This document shows, in pieces, positions 46,081 to 54,619 of a stretch of 61,098 bases of DNA. The notes beneath the pieces were generated by a model. That model saw only the letters and a list, made by a program, of their open reading frames with translations, ran no database searches and had not been told where the DNA came from. The position numbers and the translations under genes are program-made. Location of the stretch: positions 1 to 61,098 of the forward strand of contig JACNJE010000110.1 of assembly GCA_014382705.1 (NCBI GenBank), read 5' to 3'. The stretch's first letter is position 1. Each line of letters begins with the position of its first letter. This stretch comes from Verrucomicrobiota bacterium. Lineage in GTDB: Bacteria > Verrucomicrobiota > Verrucomicrobiia > Limisphaerales > UBA1096.

Positions 46081-47565
46081 ATGGATTGGCTGTTGATCAT
46101 TGTTTTGTTGCCGCTGCTTGCTGCTGCGGCTGTCGGGGTTGTGCCCGGCAGCCAACGGCGGGCGATCCGCAGCATCACGATCGGCGCGTCCGGCTTGGCG
46201 TTGCTGTGCGCGTTGATTGCGTTTTGCTCGTTCGAGGTCGGCGGCGGGTTGCAGTTTGAAACCAAAGTCGTGTGGGTCGAGAGTCTCGGGCTGCATCTTC
46301 ATTTGGCCGCCGACGGCATCAACATCGGCATCATCTTAATGGGGGCGATCGTGGCGTTCGCGGCGGCCTGCTGCGCGGATGACATCACGCATCGGGTGAA
46401 GGAGTTTCACATTCTACTCAACCTGATGATCGGCGGTATCCTCGGCGCGTTCGCCTCGATGGATCTGTTTTTCTTTTACTTTTTTCACGAACTCGCGCTG
46501 GTGCCGACGTTCATCATGATCGGTGTGTGGGGCAGGGGGGCGAGGCGCAATTACGCCACGTACAAAATCACGCTCTACCTCAGCCTCGGCGCGTTGCTGG
46601 CGCTGATCGGCCTCATCGGCGTTTACGTGCAGACCGGCGCGGAGTCGTTCAGCATCCCGGACTTGATCGCCAAGGTGCAGGAATCGCCAATCGACGAGGC
46701 GGCGCAACAGTGGATTTTTCCGCTGCTGATGTTTGGTTTCGGCATTCTGGTTTCGCTGTGGCCGTTTCACACGTGGGCGCCGCTTGGCTACGGCGCGGCA
46801 CCGACCGCCACCGCGATGCTGCACGCCGGCGTGCTGAAAAAGTTCGGCCTGTACGGCCTTATCCGCGTGGCCATCCCGATGGCACCGGTTGGCGCGCAAA
46901 GTTGGCTCGGCGTGTTGGCGTGGCTGGCCTTGGCCAATCTGCTGTACTGCGGCTTGGTGGCTGTTCGCCAAAAAGACCTCAACCAACTCATCGGCAACTC
47001 CAGTGTCGCGCACATGGGTTTCATATTTCTCGGCATCGCCAGCCTGAACGTGATCGGGCTGACCGGCGCGGTGCTGGTAATGATCGCGCACGGTCTGCTC
47101 GCCGCCTTGGCCTTTGGCTTGAGCGGACATCTGTATCGGCAAACCGGCTCGCTCGACATGAGCCGCATGGGTGGGTTGCTGCGCCAAATGCCGCTCGCCG
47201 GCTCGGCGTTGCTGATGGCGCTGTTCGCTGGTTGTGGGTTGCCCGGCTTTGCCAATTTCGCCGGTGAGATCACGATCTTTTTTGCCGCTTGGTCGGCCGG
47301 GCTGAAGACGGTTACGGTCATCGCCGCGTGGAGCGCGCTGGTGATCGGCGGCCTGTACATGATGCGCGCCATTCGGTGCATCCTGCACGGGCCGCTTGGC
47401 GGCGACTGGGCCAAGGCGGGCGACGTCAGCCCGCTGATCGCGACGGCGCTTGGCCTGTTGCTCGGCGCGCTGCTGGTGTTCGGCTTCGTGCCGGGGTTGC
47501 TGACCAAGGGCATCGAGGGCGAAGCGGCGAAAATCGTGCGCTTGGCCAAGCCGGCCGAACGGTAA
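46081..47565 (+). CDS. nuoM: NADH-quinone oxidoreductase subunit M (cluster 2)
   Basis: FHELALVPTFIMIGVWGRGARRNYATYKITLYLSLGALLALIGLIG, SLWPFHTWAPLGYGAAPTATAMLHAGVLKKFGLYGLIR. Confidence 0.95.
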   Translation: MDWLLIIVLLPLLAAAAVGVVPGSQRRAIRSITIGASGLALLCALIAFCSFEVGGGLQFETKVVWVESLGLHLHLAADGINIGIILMGAIVAFAAACCADDITHRVKEFHILLNLMIGGILGAFASMDLFFFYFFHELALVPTFIMIGVWGRGARRNYATYKITLYLSLGALLALIGLIGVYVQTGAESFSIPDLIAKVQESPIDEAAQQWIFPLLMFGFGILVSLWPFHTWAPLGYGAAPTATAMLHAGVLKKFGLYGLIRVAIPMAPVGAQSWLGVLAWLALANLLYCGLVAVRQKDLNQLIGNSSVAHMGFIFLGIASLNVIGLTGAVLVMIAHGLLAALAFGLSGHLYRQTGSLDMSRMGGLLRQMPLAGSALLMALFAGCGLPGFANFAGEITIFFAAWSAGLKTVTVIAAWSALVIGGLYMMRAIRCILHGPLGGDWAKAGDVSPLIATALGLLLGALLVFGFVPGLLTKGIEGEAAKIVRLAKPAER

Positions 47566-47571
47566 ATCGAC

Positions 47572-49035
47572 ATGGACGGTCAATTGCAATTTGTTCAACT
47601 CGAGATGATGGTCGCGGCGCTTGGCCTGTTGATTCTGCTCGCCGACCTGTTCCTGCCGTCGACGGCTCGCCGCTCGCTGGGCTGGGTTGCCGCCGGGGCG
47701 CTTGGCCTTGTGTTTCTGCTGAGCTTTCGCGGCGGATACGCCGCCTTGGCCGACGCCGAGGCGTTCGGCGGGATTTACCGACTCGACGCCTTGGCGCTTT
47801 TTTTCAAACGCTTCTTTTTGCTTTCGGCGATCTTTGTGCTCGTGTTCGCGGTGGACTTCGCCGCGCGATTGAGGGGCGGCGTGTCGGAGTATCTCGCGTT
47901 CATCCTGTTCGCGTTGACGGGAATGATGTTCGCCTCGTCGGCCAACGACTTTAGCCTGTTGTTCGTCTCGATTGAGTTGATCACGGTGACGTTTTACATT
48001 CTCGTCAGCTTTCAGCGGCATCGGCTGCACTCTCTCGAGGCGGGGGTGAAATATCTTATCCTCGGTGCCGTGTCGTCGGCGTTTTTGGTGTACGGCATTG
48101 CGCTCGTGTTCGGCGAGGCCGGGAGTCTCAAGTTCGACGCGATCCGCGCCGCGCACGCCGGGTTGCTGGGGAGCAACGTGTTCTTGTTTGGGATGTTGTT
48201 CGTGTTCGCTGGGCTGGCGTTTAAGATTTCCGCGTTCCCGTTTCAGGTGTGGGCACCGGATGTTTATCAGGGCGCGCCGACGCCCACGACGACGTTTCTC
48301 GCGGTCGGCTCGAAGGCGGCCGGCTTCGTGCTCCTGATCCGCCTGTTCGGCAGCGTCGTTCCGGAACTCACCGCCCAGTGGACGGGCATGCTGATGGTGG
48401 TTGCTGCGCTGACAATTTTGTACGGCAACCTCTGCGCCGTGCCGCAGCGCAATCTCAAACGGCTGTTGGCCTATTCCGGCATCGCCAACGCCGGCTACCT
48501 GCTGATGGGCATCGTGGCCCAGTCGGACGACGGCAAGGCGGCGATTTTGTATTACCTCGCCGGATACCTGTTCACGCTTGTGGCGACGTTCATGATCATC
48601 CATCTCATCACCAGCGAAGGGGAAGGGGAGGACATCGCCTGTCTCGCCGGGCTGAACAAACGCTCGCCGTTCCTGGCATTCGTGCTGGCGTTGTGCTCCG
48701 TGTCGCTCGCCGGCATCCCACCGTTGGCCGGGTTCTTCGGCAAATTTCTGCTGGTGAAATCGGTTGCCGCCAAGGCGTTCGGCGACGCCGGTTACTTCGC
48801 GCTGCTGGCCGTGGCAGTGTTCGGAGTCGTCGTGTCGATCTACTACTACTTCGGCATCATTCGCGCCATTTATTGGCCGAAAGACACCTCCGACGACTCG
48901 CCGGTACCGATCGCTTGGCCAACACGAATCGCGCTTGGCCTCTGCGTCGCGGCGATCCTTTATCTCGGTCTGCTGCCCGATAAACCGATTAACTGGGCCA
49001 ACGCCGCCGCCAAGATCGAGTCTGCTCCCGACTAA
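47572..49035 (+). CDS. nuoN: NADH-quinone oxidoreductase subunit N (cluster 2)
   Basis: HSLEAGVKYLILGAVSSAFLVYGIALVFG, VWAPDVYQGAPTPTTTFLAVGSKAAGF, GIPPLAGFFGKFLL. Confidence 0.95.
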   Translation: MDGQLQFVQLEMMVAALGLLILLADLFLPSTARRSLGWVAAGALGLVFLLSFRGGYAALADAEAFGGIYRLDALALFFKRFFLLSAIFVLVFAVDFAARLRGGVSEYLAFILFALTGMMFASSANDFSLLFVSIELITVTFYILVSFQRHRLHSLEAGVKYLILGAVSSAFLVYGIALVFGEAGSLKFDAIRAAHAGLLGSNVFLFGMLFVFAGLAFKISAFPFQVWAPDVYQGAPTPTTTFLAVGSKAAGFVLLIRLFGSVVPELTAQWTGMLMVVAALTILYGNLCAVPQRNLKRLLAYSGIANAGYLLMGIVAQSDDGKAAILYYLAGYLFTLVATFMIIHLITSEGEGEDIACLAGLNKRSPFLAFVLALCSVSLAGIPPLAGFFGKFLLVKSVAAKAFGDAGYFALLAVAVFGVVVSIYYYFGIIRAIYWPKDTSDDSPVPIAWPTRIALGLCVAAILYLGLLPDKPINWANAAAKIESAPD

Positions 49036-49078
49036 ACGCAGTGGGCGCGGAGTACCCAAATTCGTCCTCGACCAGAAA

Positions 49079-49345
49079 CTCACGCGAAGCCGCGAAGCCG
49101 CGAAGAAGCATCAATATCAACCGCGAATGGACGCCAATGAACGCGAAAAGAGAGAAATGAACATCGATGGCCAGGATGGACAGGAAGGAATCCGCAGATG
49201 ACGCAGATGATCGCAGATTAAAACAGGAAACAAATCTGCGCTCATCTGCGGATAAACAATCCTTCGCGTCCATTCGAGTCCATTTGCGGTTCCCCCCTCT
49301 CTTTCTTTTCTTCGCGGCTTCGCGCCTTCGCGTGAAAAACCCTTT
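49079..49345. repeat. nested mirror-ordered inverted repeat block between convergent nuoN and dprA
   Basis: CACGCGAAGCCGCGAAGCCGCGAAGAAG ... CGCGAATGGACGCCAATGAACGCGAA ... CCGCAGATGACGCAGATGATCGCAGATT ... AAATCTGCGCTCATCTGCGG ... TTCGCGTCCATTCGAGTCCATTTGCGG ... CTTCGCGGCTTCGCGCCTTCGCGTG. Confidence 0.85.
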
Positions 49346-49376
49346 CAGCAGCCCTCTGCGTTTTTAATCCGCGGAA

Positions 49377-50477
49377 TCAGCGGCGGGTGAAAAGTTTACC
49401 GGGGAGTTGCTTGGCCAAGCGCTTCATCTCCAGCCCGAGTAGCGCCACCGAAACTGTCGGCGTGGGCAGTCCGCTTTGGGCGATAATCGTGTCGATTGGT
49501 TGTTCGGTGGCGTCGAGAACGTCGAACACCGCCTGCTCCTGCTCCGTAAGATTGGCCAACGGCACCGGCTCCGCTTCATCCGCTTGGCCAGGCGCTTGGC
49601 CAAGCGCAAGATGCTCAAACTCGGTGAGGATGTCGTCGGCGTTCTCGCACAGCGCGGCCCCGTTGCGGATGAGGTTGTGGCAGCCGCGGCTTTGCGGTGA
49701 GTCGATCCGGCCCGGCACGGCGAACACCTGCCGGTTGTTGTCGGCGGCCATGTTGGCGGTGATCAGCGAGCCGCTTTTCAAGTCGGCCTCGACGACCACC
49801 GTGCCGAGCGTCATCCCGGCGACGATGCGGTTGCGGATCGGGAAGCTCTGCTTGTCGCCCTTCCGGTTGAACGGGAACTGGGTGATCACTGCGCCGTTGT
49901 CGGCGATGCGCCCGTACAACTCCGCGTTCTCCGCCGGGTAAACGATGTTGATGCCGTTGCCGAGCACGGCGACCGTGCGCCCCTTGCCCGAGAGCGCGCC
50001 TTGGTGCGAGGCGGAGTCGATGCCGCGCGCGCCGCCGCTGACCACCGTGACACCGTGCCCGGCGAGTTGGTAGGCCAACTTGCGGGCGGCGTCCTGCCCG
50101 TAATGCGTCGTGCGCCGAGCGCCGACCATGGCGATGCTGTTTTTGTCTCCCGGCAGCAGGCGGCCCTTCACGTAAAGGAGGATTGGAGGATCGTAAATCT
50201 CGCGAAGCAACTCCGGGTATTCATCATCGGCCTGAAACACAAGCCGCGCACCGAACTCCTCCACGCGCTTCAATTCCCCGGCCAAGTCGGTGGTGGATTG
50301 CCACTGGACGATCGTGCCGGCCAGGTCGTCGCCGATACCCTTGACGCGCACCAGCGCCGAGCGGTTCGCCTGCAGCACCTTTGCTGCATCGCCGAAAAAC
50401 TCGAGCAACTGCCGCACCCGAACCGGCCCGATCCCCTCGAGCAGATTCAACACCACCAAAGCCTCGCGCGCGTCCAC
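49377..50477 (-). CDS. dprA: DNA-processing protein DprA
   Basis: IAMVGARRTTHYGQDAARKLAYQLAGHGVTVVSGGARGIDSASHQGALSGKGRTVAVLGNGINIVYPAEN, VVVEADLKSGSLITANMAADNNRQVFAVPGRIDSPQSRGCHNLIRNGA. Confidence 0.95.
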   Translation of the reverse strand: MDAREALVVLNLLEGIGPVRVRQLLEFFGDAAKVLQANRSALVRVKGIGDDLAGTIVQWQSTTDLAGELKRVEEFGARLVFQADDEYPELLREIYDPPILLYVKGRLLPGDKNSIAMVGARRTTHYGQDAARKLAYQLAGHGVTVVSGGARGIDSASHQGALSGKGRTVAVLGNGINIVYPAENAELYGRIADNGAVITQFPFNRKGDKQSFPIRNRIVAGMTLGTVVVEADLKSGSLITANMAADNNRQVFAVPGRIDSPQSRGCHNLIRNGAALCENADDILTEFEHLALGQAPGQADEAEPVPLANLTEQEQAVFDVLDATEQPIDTIIAQSGLPTPTVSVALLGLEMKRLAKQLPGKLFTRR

Positions 50478-50574
50478 GGGCGGACGTTAGCGGGGGAGGT
50501 GAACCGAGGCCAGCGGGAAAGGAAACGGCGGCCGATGGGCCGACGTTGGGGAACAGAAAAGTCTTGTGGTTGAC

Positions 50575-51558
50575 TCAGGCTTCCGACGTGCAGGCGTCGT
50601 AGAAGTCGAGGAACTTGTTTTTCTCCTCGGTGTCGCGGACGCGCATGGCGGCACGCGGGTGCTGGTTTAGGATGCCGGTGACCACGTACGGGATGAGGGC
50701 ACCCCATTCCTTGGTGCGGCGCAGCGGCATGAGTTGATCCTGCAGCAGCTTGAAGATGGGGCGAAGGTCGAACTTCGGGTTTTTCAAGAAGCCGAGCAGC
50801 AGTTCCATCGGGCAGTTGCCGGCACCGCGACCTAGGCCGAGCATGGTGGCGTCGATGCGGTTGGCGCCCTGGATGATCGCCTCGATCGTGTTGGCGAAGG
50901 CGAGTTGCATGTTGTTGTGCGTGTGGATGCCGACCTCCTTGCCGGTGGCCTTGGCCATGGTGACATACTTTTTCACCAGTTCACGAATCTGCTCATGGTA
51001 CAACGCGCCGTAGCTGTCGACGACGACGACGGTCTCCACCGGCGTCCCGGCCAGTGTGTCCAGCGCTTGGTCGATCTCGGAGTCGGCGACGGTGCTGATG
51101 GCCATGATATTGCAGCAGGTTTCGTAGCCTTTGTCGTGGGCGTCCTGAATCATGTCCACCGCCGTGGGGATCTGGTGGGCATACGTGGCGACGCGGATGC
51201 AGTCGAGCACGCTTTGCTCGGCCGGCAGGATGTCGGTCTTGTAGTCGGTCTTGCCGGCGTCGGCCATCGCGGTGAGCTTGAGCGGGCTGTCGTTGTCGCC
51301 GACGATCCGGCGCAGGTCGTCCTCGTCGCAATATTTCCAGTCGCCGTGGTCCGCGCGGGCAAATTGCGTCTTGGAGGCCTTGTAGCCCAGTTCCATGTAG
51401 TCGATGCCGGCGGCGATGGCGGCGTCGTAGACGGCCTTGACGAAGTCGTCCTCAAACTGATGATTGTTGATGAGGCCCCCGTCGCGGACGGTGCAGTCAA
51501 GAACCTTGATCTCGGGGCGGAAGGTCACCCACGGTGCATTATCTTTCGAAGCGGTCAT
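50575..51558 (-). CDS. aldolase / DRE-TIM metallolyase (HMG-CoA lyase-like) family protein
   Basis: KVLDCTVRDGGLINNHQFEDDFVKAVYDAAIAAGIDYMELGYKAS, GKEVGIHTHNNMQLAFANTIEAIIQGANRIDATMLGLGRGAGNCPMELLLGFL. Confidence 0.88.
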   Translation of the reverse strand: MTASKDNAPWVTFRPEIKVLDCTVRDGGLINNHQFEDDFVKAVYDAAIAAGIDYMELGYKASKTQFARADHGDWKYCDEDDLRRIVGDNDSPLKLTAMADAGKTDYKTDILPAEQSVLDCIRVATYAHQIPTAVDMIQDAHDKGYETCCNIMAISTVADSEIDQALDTLAGTPVETVVVVDSYGALYHEQIRELVKKYVTMAKATGKEVGIHTHNNMQLAFANTIEAIIQGANRIDATMLGLGRGAGNCPMELLLGFLKNPKFDLRPIFKLLQDQLMPLRRTKEWGALIPYVVTGILNQHPRAAMRVRDTEEKNKFLDFYDACTSEA

Positions 51559-51695
51559 AGATTTTCTGTTGCTGGGAAGTCGAAAAGCCTTGAGACCCAA
51601 TAAGTTGGGTCTTCAGCCTGTCGTTTTCCCGGCGAAAAAGGGCGGCAAATGTCTTAAAATCCGCGCCAAAAGTGAAGCGTTAAAAACGGCTTTGC

Positions 51696-53321
51696 TCACT
51701 TTTTCTCCGCTTGGCCGGGTTTTCTGGCGTAGATGGCGCTGATGGGGTGGATGTCCAGGATGTTCGGGTGGATGCCGCCGATGCGCTCCGGGTGATAAAT
51801 ATTGATGCCGACATAGAAGAACAGAGGAACAATCGGCAGTTCATCCGCGATGAGGAGCCTTTCCGCCTCGCGGAACAGCGCGTTGCGCTTGGCCAAGTCG
51901 GAAGTGGCGTTGGCTCGGCGGATGAGTTGGTCGTAGTCGGCATTCACCCAGCCGGTGCGGTTGTTGCCGTTCTGCGCCATGAACATGTCGAGGAACGTGT
52001 TGGGGTCGTTGTAGTCGCCGATCCAGCTGCTGCGGGAGACGTGGTAGTCGAGCGCGCTTTGGGCGGCGAGGTACACCTTGTTTTCCGCCTGGCGCAGCTT
52101 GATCTGGATGCCCAGCGTGTCGCGCCACATGCGTTGCAACTCAACCGCGATGTTCCTGTTCAGGTCGCTCGAGTTGAACAGGTACTCGAAGTCAGCAGGG
52201 AAACCGTCGCCGCCGGGGTAGCCGGCCTCGGCGAGCAGTCGCTTGGCCAAGCCGGGATCGTGCGCCGGGCCGCTTGGCGGGGTGTAGTCGCCGGTGCCGG
52301 GCGGGACAAAGTGGGCGGCCAAGCGCTCGCCGCCCTTGGTGAATTTCGTGACCAGTCGGGCCTTGTCGATCGCCATCGCCATCGCCTTGCGGACGCGCGG
52401 ATCGTCGAGCGGTTTTTTCGTGATATTGAATCGCACGAAATAGGTGCCGAGGTAGTCGAACCGGTGAAAGTCGGGCCGCGGGCTGAGGGCGTCAAGCAGC
52501 TCGGTCGGCACGAGGCTCTTGTCCCAGATGACATCGGCCTGGCCGGCTTCGTAAAGGTTGATCGCGGTGGCCGGCACCTCAACCGGCAGCAGGTCGACGA
52601 CCCCGTTGCGCGTGTTGGCCGCGTCCCAGTAGTGTTCATTTTTGCGGAGGCGAATCCGGTCGCGCACCCGCCAGAAGTCGAGCGTGTGCGAGCCGCTCAC
52701 CGGCAGCGGCCGGCTGAGGCACCATTGGTCGCCGTGTTGCTCGATACTCTCTTGGGGCACGACGGCCAGTGTCCAAAAGGCGCACAGCTCGAGAAAAAAC
52801 GGGGTGGGGGCGGCCAACTCGACTCGCACGGTTTGGTCGTTGATGGCCCGCACGCCAAGCCGGGCGAGGTCGGTGATCTTTCCGCCGTTGATGGCCTCGG
52901 CGTTTTTTACATAAAAAAGCATCCCGGCGTAATCGCTGGCGGTGGCGGGATCGACGGCGCGGCGCCACGAGTAAACGACGTCGTGCGCAGTGATCGGCTC
53001 GCCGGTGGACCAACGAATGCCGTCCCGCAGGTGAAATGTGTAAACGATGCCGTCGCCGGAAATGTCCCAGCGCTTGGCCAAGGCCGGCTCGGCCTGGGCG
53101 GTGACGGCGTTGAAGCGGGTGAGCCCCTCGAACATCGCCGAGACAATACGGCCGTCCGCCTGGCTGGTGATGATGGCCGGGTCGAGCGACTCGGGGTCGG
53201 GGCCGTTGATGATGACGAAGTCGGCCGGTTCGTGCTGCTGAAAACAGCCGGCTTGGCCAAGCAGGCAGAGGCACAAAAAAAGCGTCCCCAGCCGATGCAC
53301 AGGAACGCCGTTGAAAGTCAT
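51696..53321 (-). CDS. peptide ABC transporter substrate-binding lipoprotein (SBP_bac_5 / OppA-like)
   Basis: LGTLFLCLCLLGQAGCFQQ signal; GPDPESLDPAIITSQADGRIVSAMFEGLTRF, ITAHDVVYSWRRAVDPATASDYAGMLFYVKNAEAINGG, RKAMAMAIDKARLV. Confidence 0.92.
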   Translation of the reverse strand: MTFNGVPVHRLGTLFLCLCLLGQAGCFQQHEPADFVIINGPDPESLDPAIITSQADGRIVSAMFEGLTRFNAVTAQAEPALAKRWDISGDGIVYTFHLRDGIRWSTGEPITAHDVVYSWRRAVDPATASDYAGMLFYVKNAEAINGGKITDLARLGVRAINDQTVRVELAAPTPFFLELCAFWTLAVVPQESIEQHGDQWCLSRPLPVSGSHTLDFWRVRDRIRLRKNEHYWDAANTRNGVVDLLPVEVPATAINLYEAGQADVIWDKSLVPTELLDALSPRPDFHRFDYLGTYFVRFNITKKPLDDPRVRKAMAMAIDKARLVTKFTKGGERLAAHFVPPGTGDYTPPSGPAHDPGLAKRLLAEAGYPGGDGFPADFEYLFNSSDLNRNIAVELQRMWRDTLGIQIKLRQAENKVYLAAQSALDYHVSRSSWIGDYNDPNTFLDMFMAQNGNNRTGWVNADYDQLIRRANATSDLAKRNALFREAERLLIADELPIVPLFFYVGINIYHPERIGGIHPNILDIHPISAIYARKPGQAEKK

Positions 53322-53334
53322 GGGAGACTCCCGG

Positions 53335-53832
53335 TTATTTTTTCTCCGCGCCATCCGGCGGTGTGGCCGGTGATTCAGCCGGTTTCTCCGGGGCAGCCGG
53401 AGGGGTGGGCACTTCGGGAGCCTTCGGTGCAGGGGAGTCCGCAGCACCGGCCAGGGCGTCATCCATCTTGCCGGTCACTTCCGCTTCAACCGACGTGGCC
53501 GCCGGTGTCGTGGCCGGCACCGTGGTGGGTGTTGTGGCCGGAGTCGTGGCGGGGGCCGCTTGGGCGCCGATGCGTGTGCTGAGGTCGTCCTTGCCGGGGT
53601 TGCCGATGATGGCCAGCACGAGGCAAAGCAACAGGAAAAGCGATGCGGAGACCTTGGTGAGCTTGGTCAGCATGTTTCCCGCGCCGGCACCGAGTGCCAT
53701 GTCCAGCGTGCCGCCGCCGAAGGCCAAGCCGGAGCCGGACTCCTTTTTCGGCAGCTGAATCAGGATCAGCAGCACGAGGAAAAAGCAGTTCAGGACAAGT
53801 ACGGTTGTCAATATTCCAATCAGGACAGTCAT
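53335..53832 (-). CDS. secG: preprotein translocase subunit SecG with P/A/T-rich C-terminal extension
   Basis: NCFFLVLLILIQLPKKESGSGLAFGGGTLDMALGAGAGNMLTKLTKVSASLFLLLCLVLAI. Confidence 0.87.
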   Translation of the reverse strand: MTVLIGILTTVLVLNCFFLVLLILIQLPKKESGSGLAFGGGTLDMALGAGAGNMLTKLTKVSASLFLLLCLVLAIIGNPGKDDLSTRIGAQAAPATTPATTPTTVPATTPAATSVEAEVTGKMDDALAGAADSPAPKAPEVPTPPAAPEKPAESPATPPDGAEKK

Positions 53833-53847
53833 GGTTCTATTTTTCTA

Positions 53848-54612
53848 TCAGATCGAGTTCAGGATAATCTCGGAAAAGTTTCTCACATCCAGCGAGGCAC
53901 CGCCGACCAGCGCACCGTCCACGTCCGGCTGGCTCATCAACTCCCGGGCGTTGTCCGGCTTCACGCTGCCGCCGTACTGGATGCGCACCCGCTTGGCCGT
54001 GTCCTCATCAAATAGGTCGCCCAGCAGGTTGCGAATGAACGCATGCACTTCCTGCGCTTGGGCGGAGGTGGCGGTTTTGCCGGTGCCGATGGCCCAAACC
54101 GGCTCGTAGGCGACGACCGTGCCCTCCATTTGCCCGGCGGTCAAGCCCGCCAAGCTGCCGCGGATCTGCGATCCGACGATCTCCTCCGTACGGCCGCTCT
54201 CTCGATCCTCAAGCTGTTCGCCAACGCAGACAATCGGCTTCAGGCCGGTCTCGTGCGCGGCCTTGGCCTTGGCGGCGACCAGTTCGTCCGACTCGCGCTG
54301 GTATTGGCGCCGCTCGGAGTGGCCAAGGATGACGTATCTCGCGGAGAACTCCTTGAGCATTCCGGCGGCGGTTTCGCCGGTGTGGGCGCCGTAGCCGTGC
54401 TCGCTCATGTTTTGCGCGCCGAGCCGGATGTTGGAGTCGAGGACTGCCTCCGACACCGCGGCCAGCGCGGTGAATGGCGGGCAGACGGCGATGTCCACCT
54501 CCGTCACATCCTTGAGTTCGCGAACCAACCCATCGGCCAAGTCGAGCGACTCGGCGACGGTCTTGTTCATCTTCCAGTTTCCAGCAATAAAGAGTTTCCG
54601 TTCTTTTTCCAT
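53848..54612 (-). CDS. tpiA: triose-phosphate isomerase
   Basis: LFIAGNWKMNKT, YVILGHSERRQYQRESDELV, VAYEPVWAIGTGKTATSAQAQEVHAFIR, IQYGGSVKPDNARELMSQPDVDGALVGGASL. Confidence 0.97.
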   Translation of the reverse strand: MEKERKLFIAGNWKMNKTVAESLDLADGLVRELKDVTEVDIAVCPPFTALAAVSEAVLDSNIRLGAQNMSEHGYGAHTGETAAGMLKEFSARYVILGHSERRQYQRESDELVAAKAKAAHETGLKPIVCVGEQLEDRESGRTEEIVGSQIRGSLAGLTAGQMEGTVVAYEPVWAIGTGKTATSAQAQEVHAFIRNLLGDLFDEDTAKRVRIQYGGSVKPDNARELMSQPDVDGALVGGASLDVRNFSEIILNSI

Positions 54613-54619
54613 TTGCAAA

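Noticed and set aside
46414-49083. 889-aa minus-strand ORF opposite nuoM/nuoN (also 2476-4770 minus, 28968-31280 minus, 14850-16664 plus, 85-1812 minus)
   Set aside because: Long antisense ORFs are expected opposite GC-rich genes with strong codon bias; compositions (H/R/Q/D-rich) look non-protein-like, and the sense strands encode clear conserved families.
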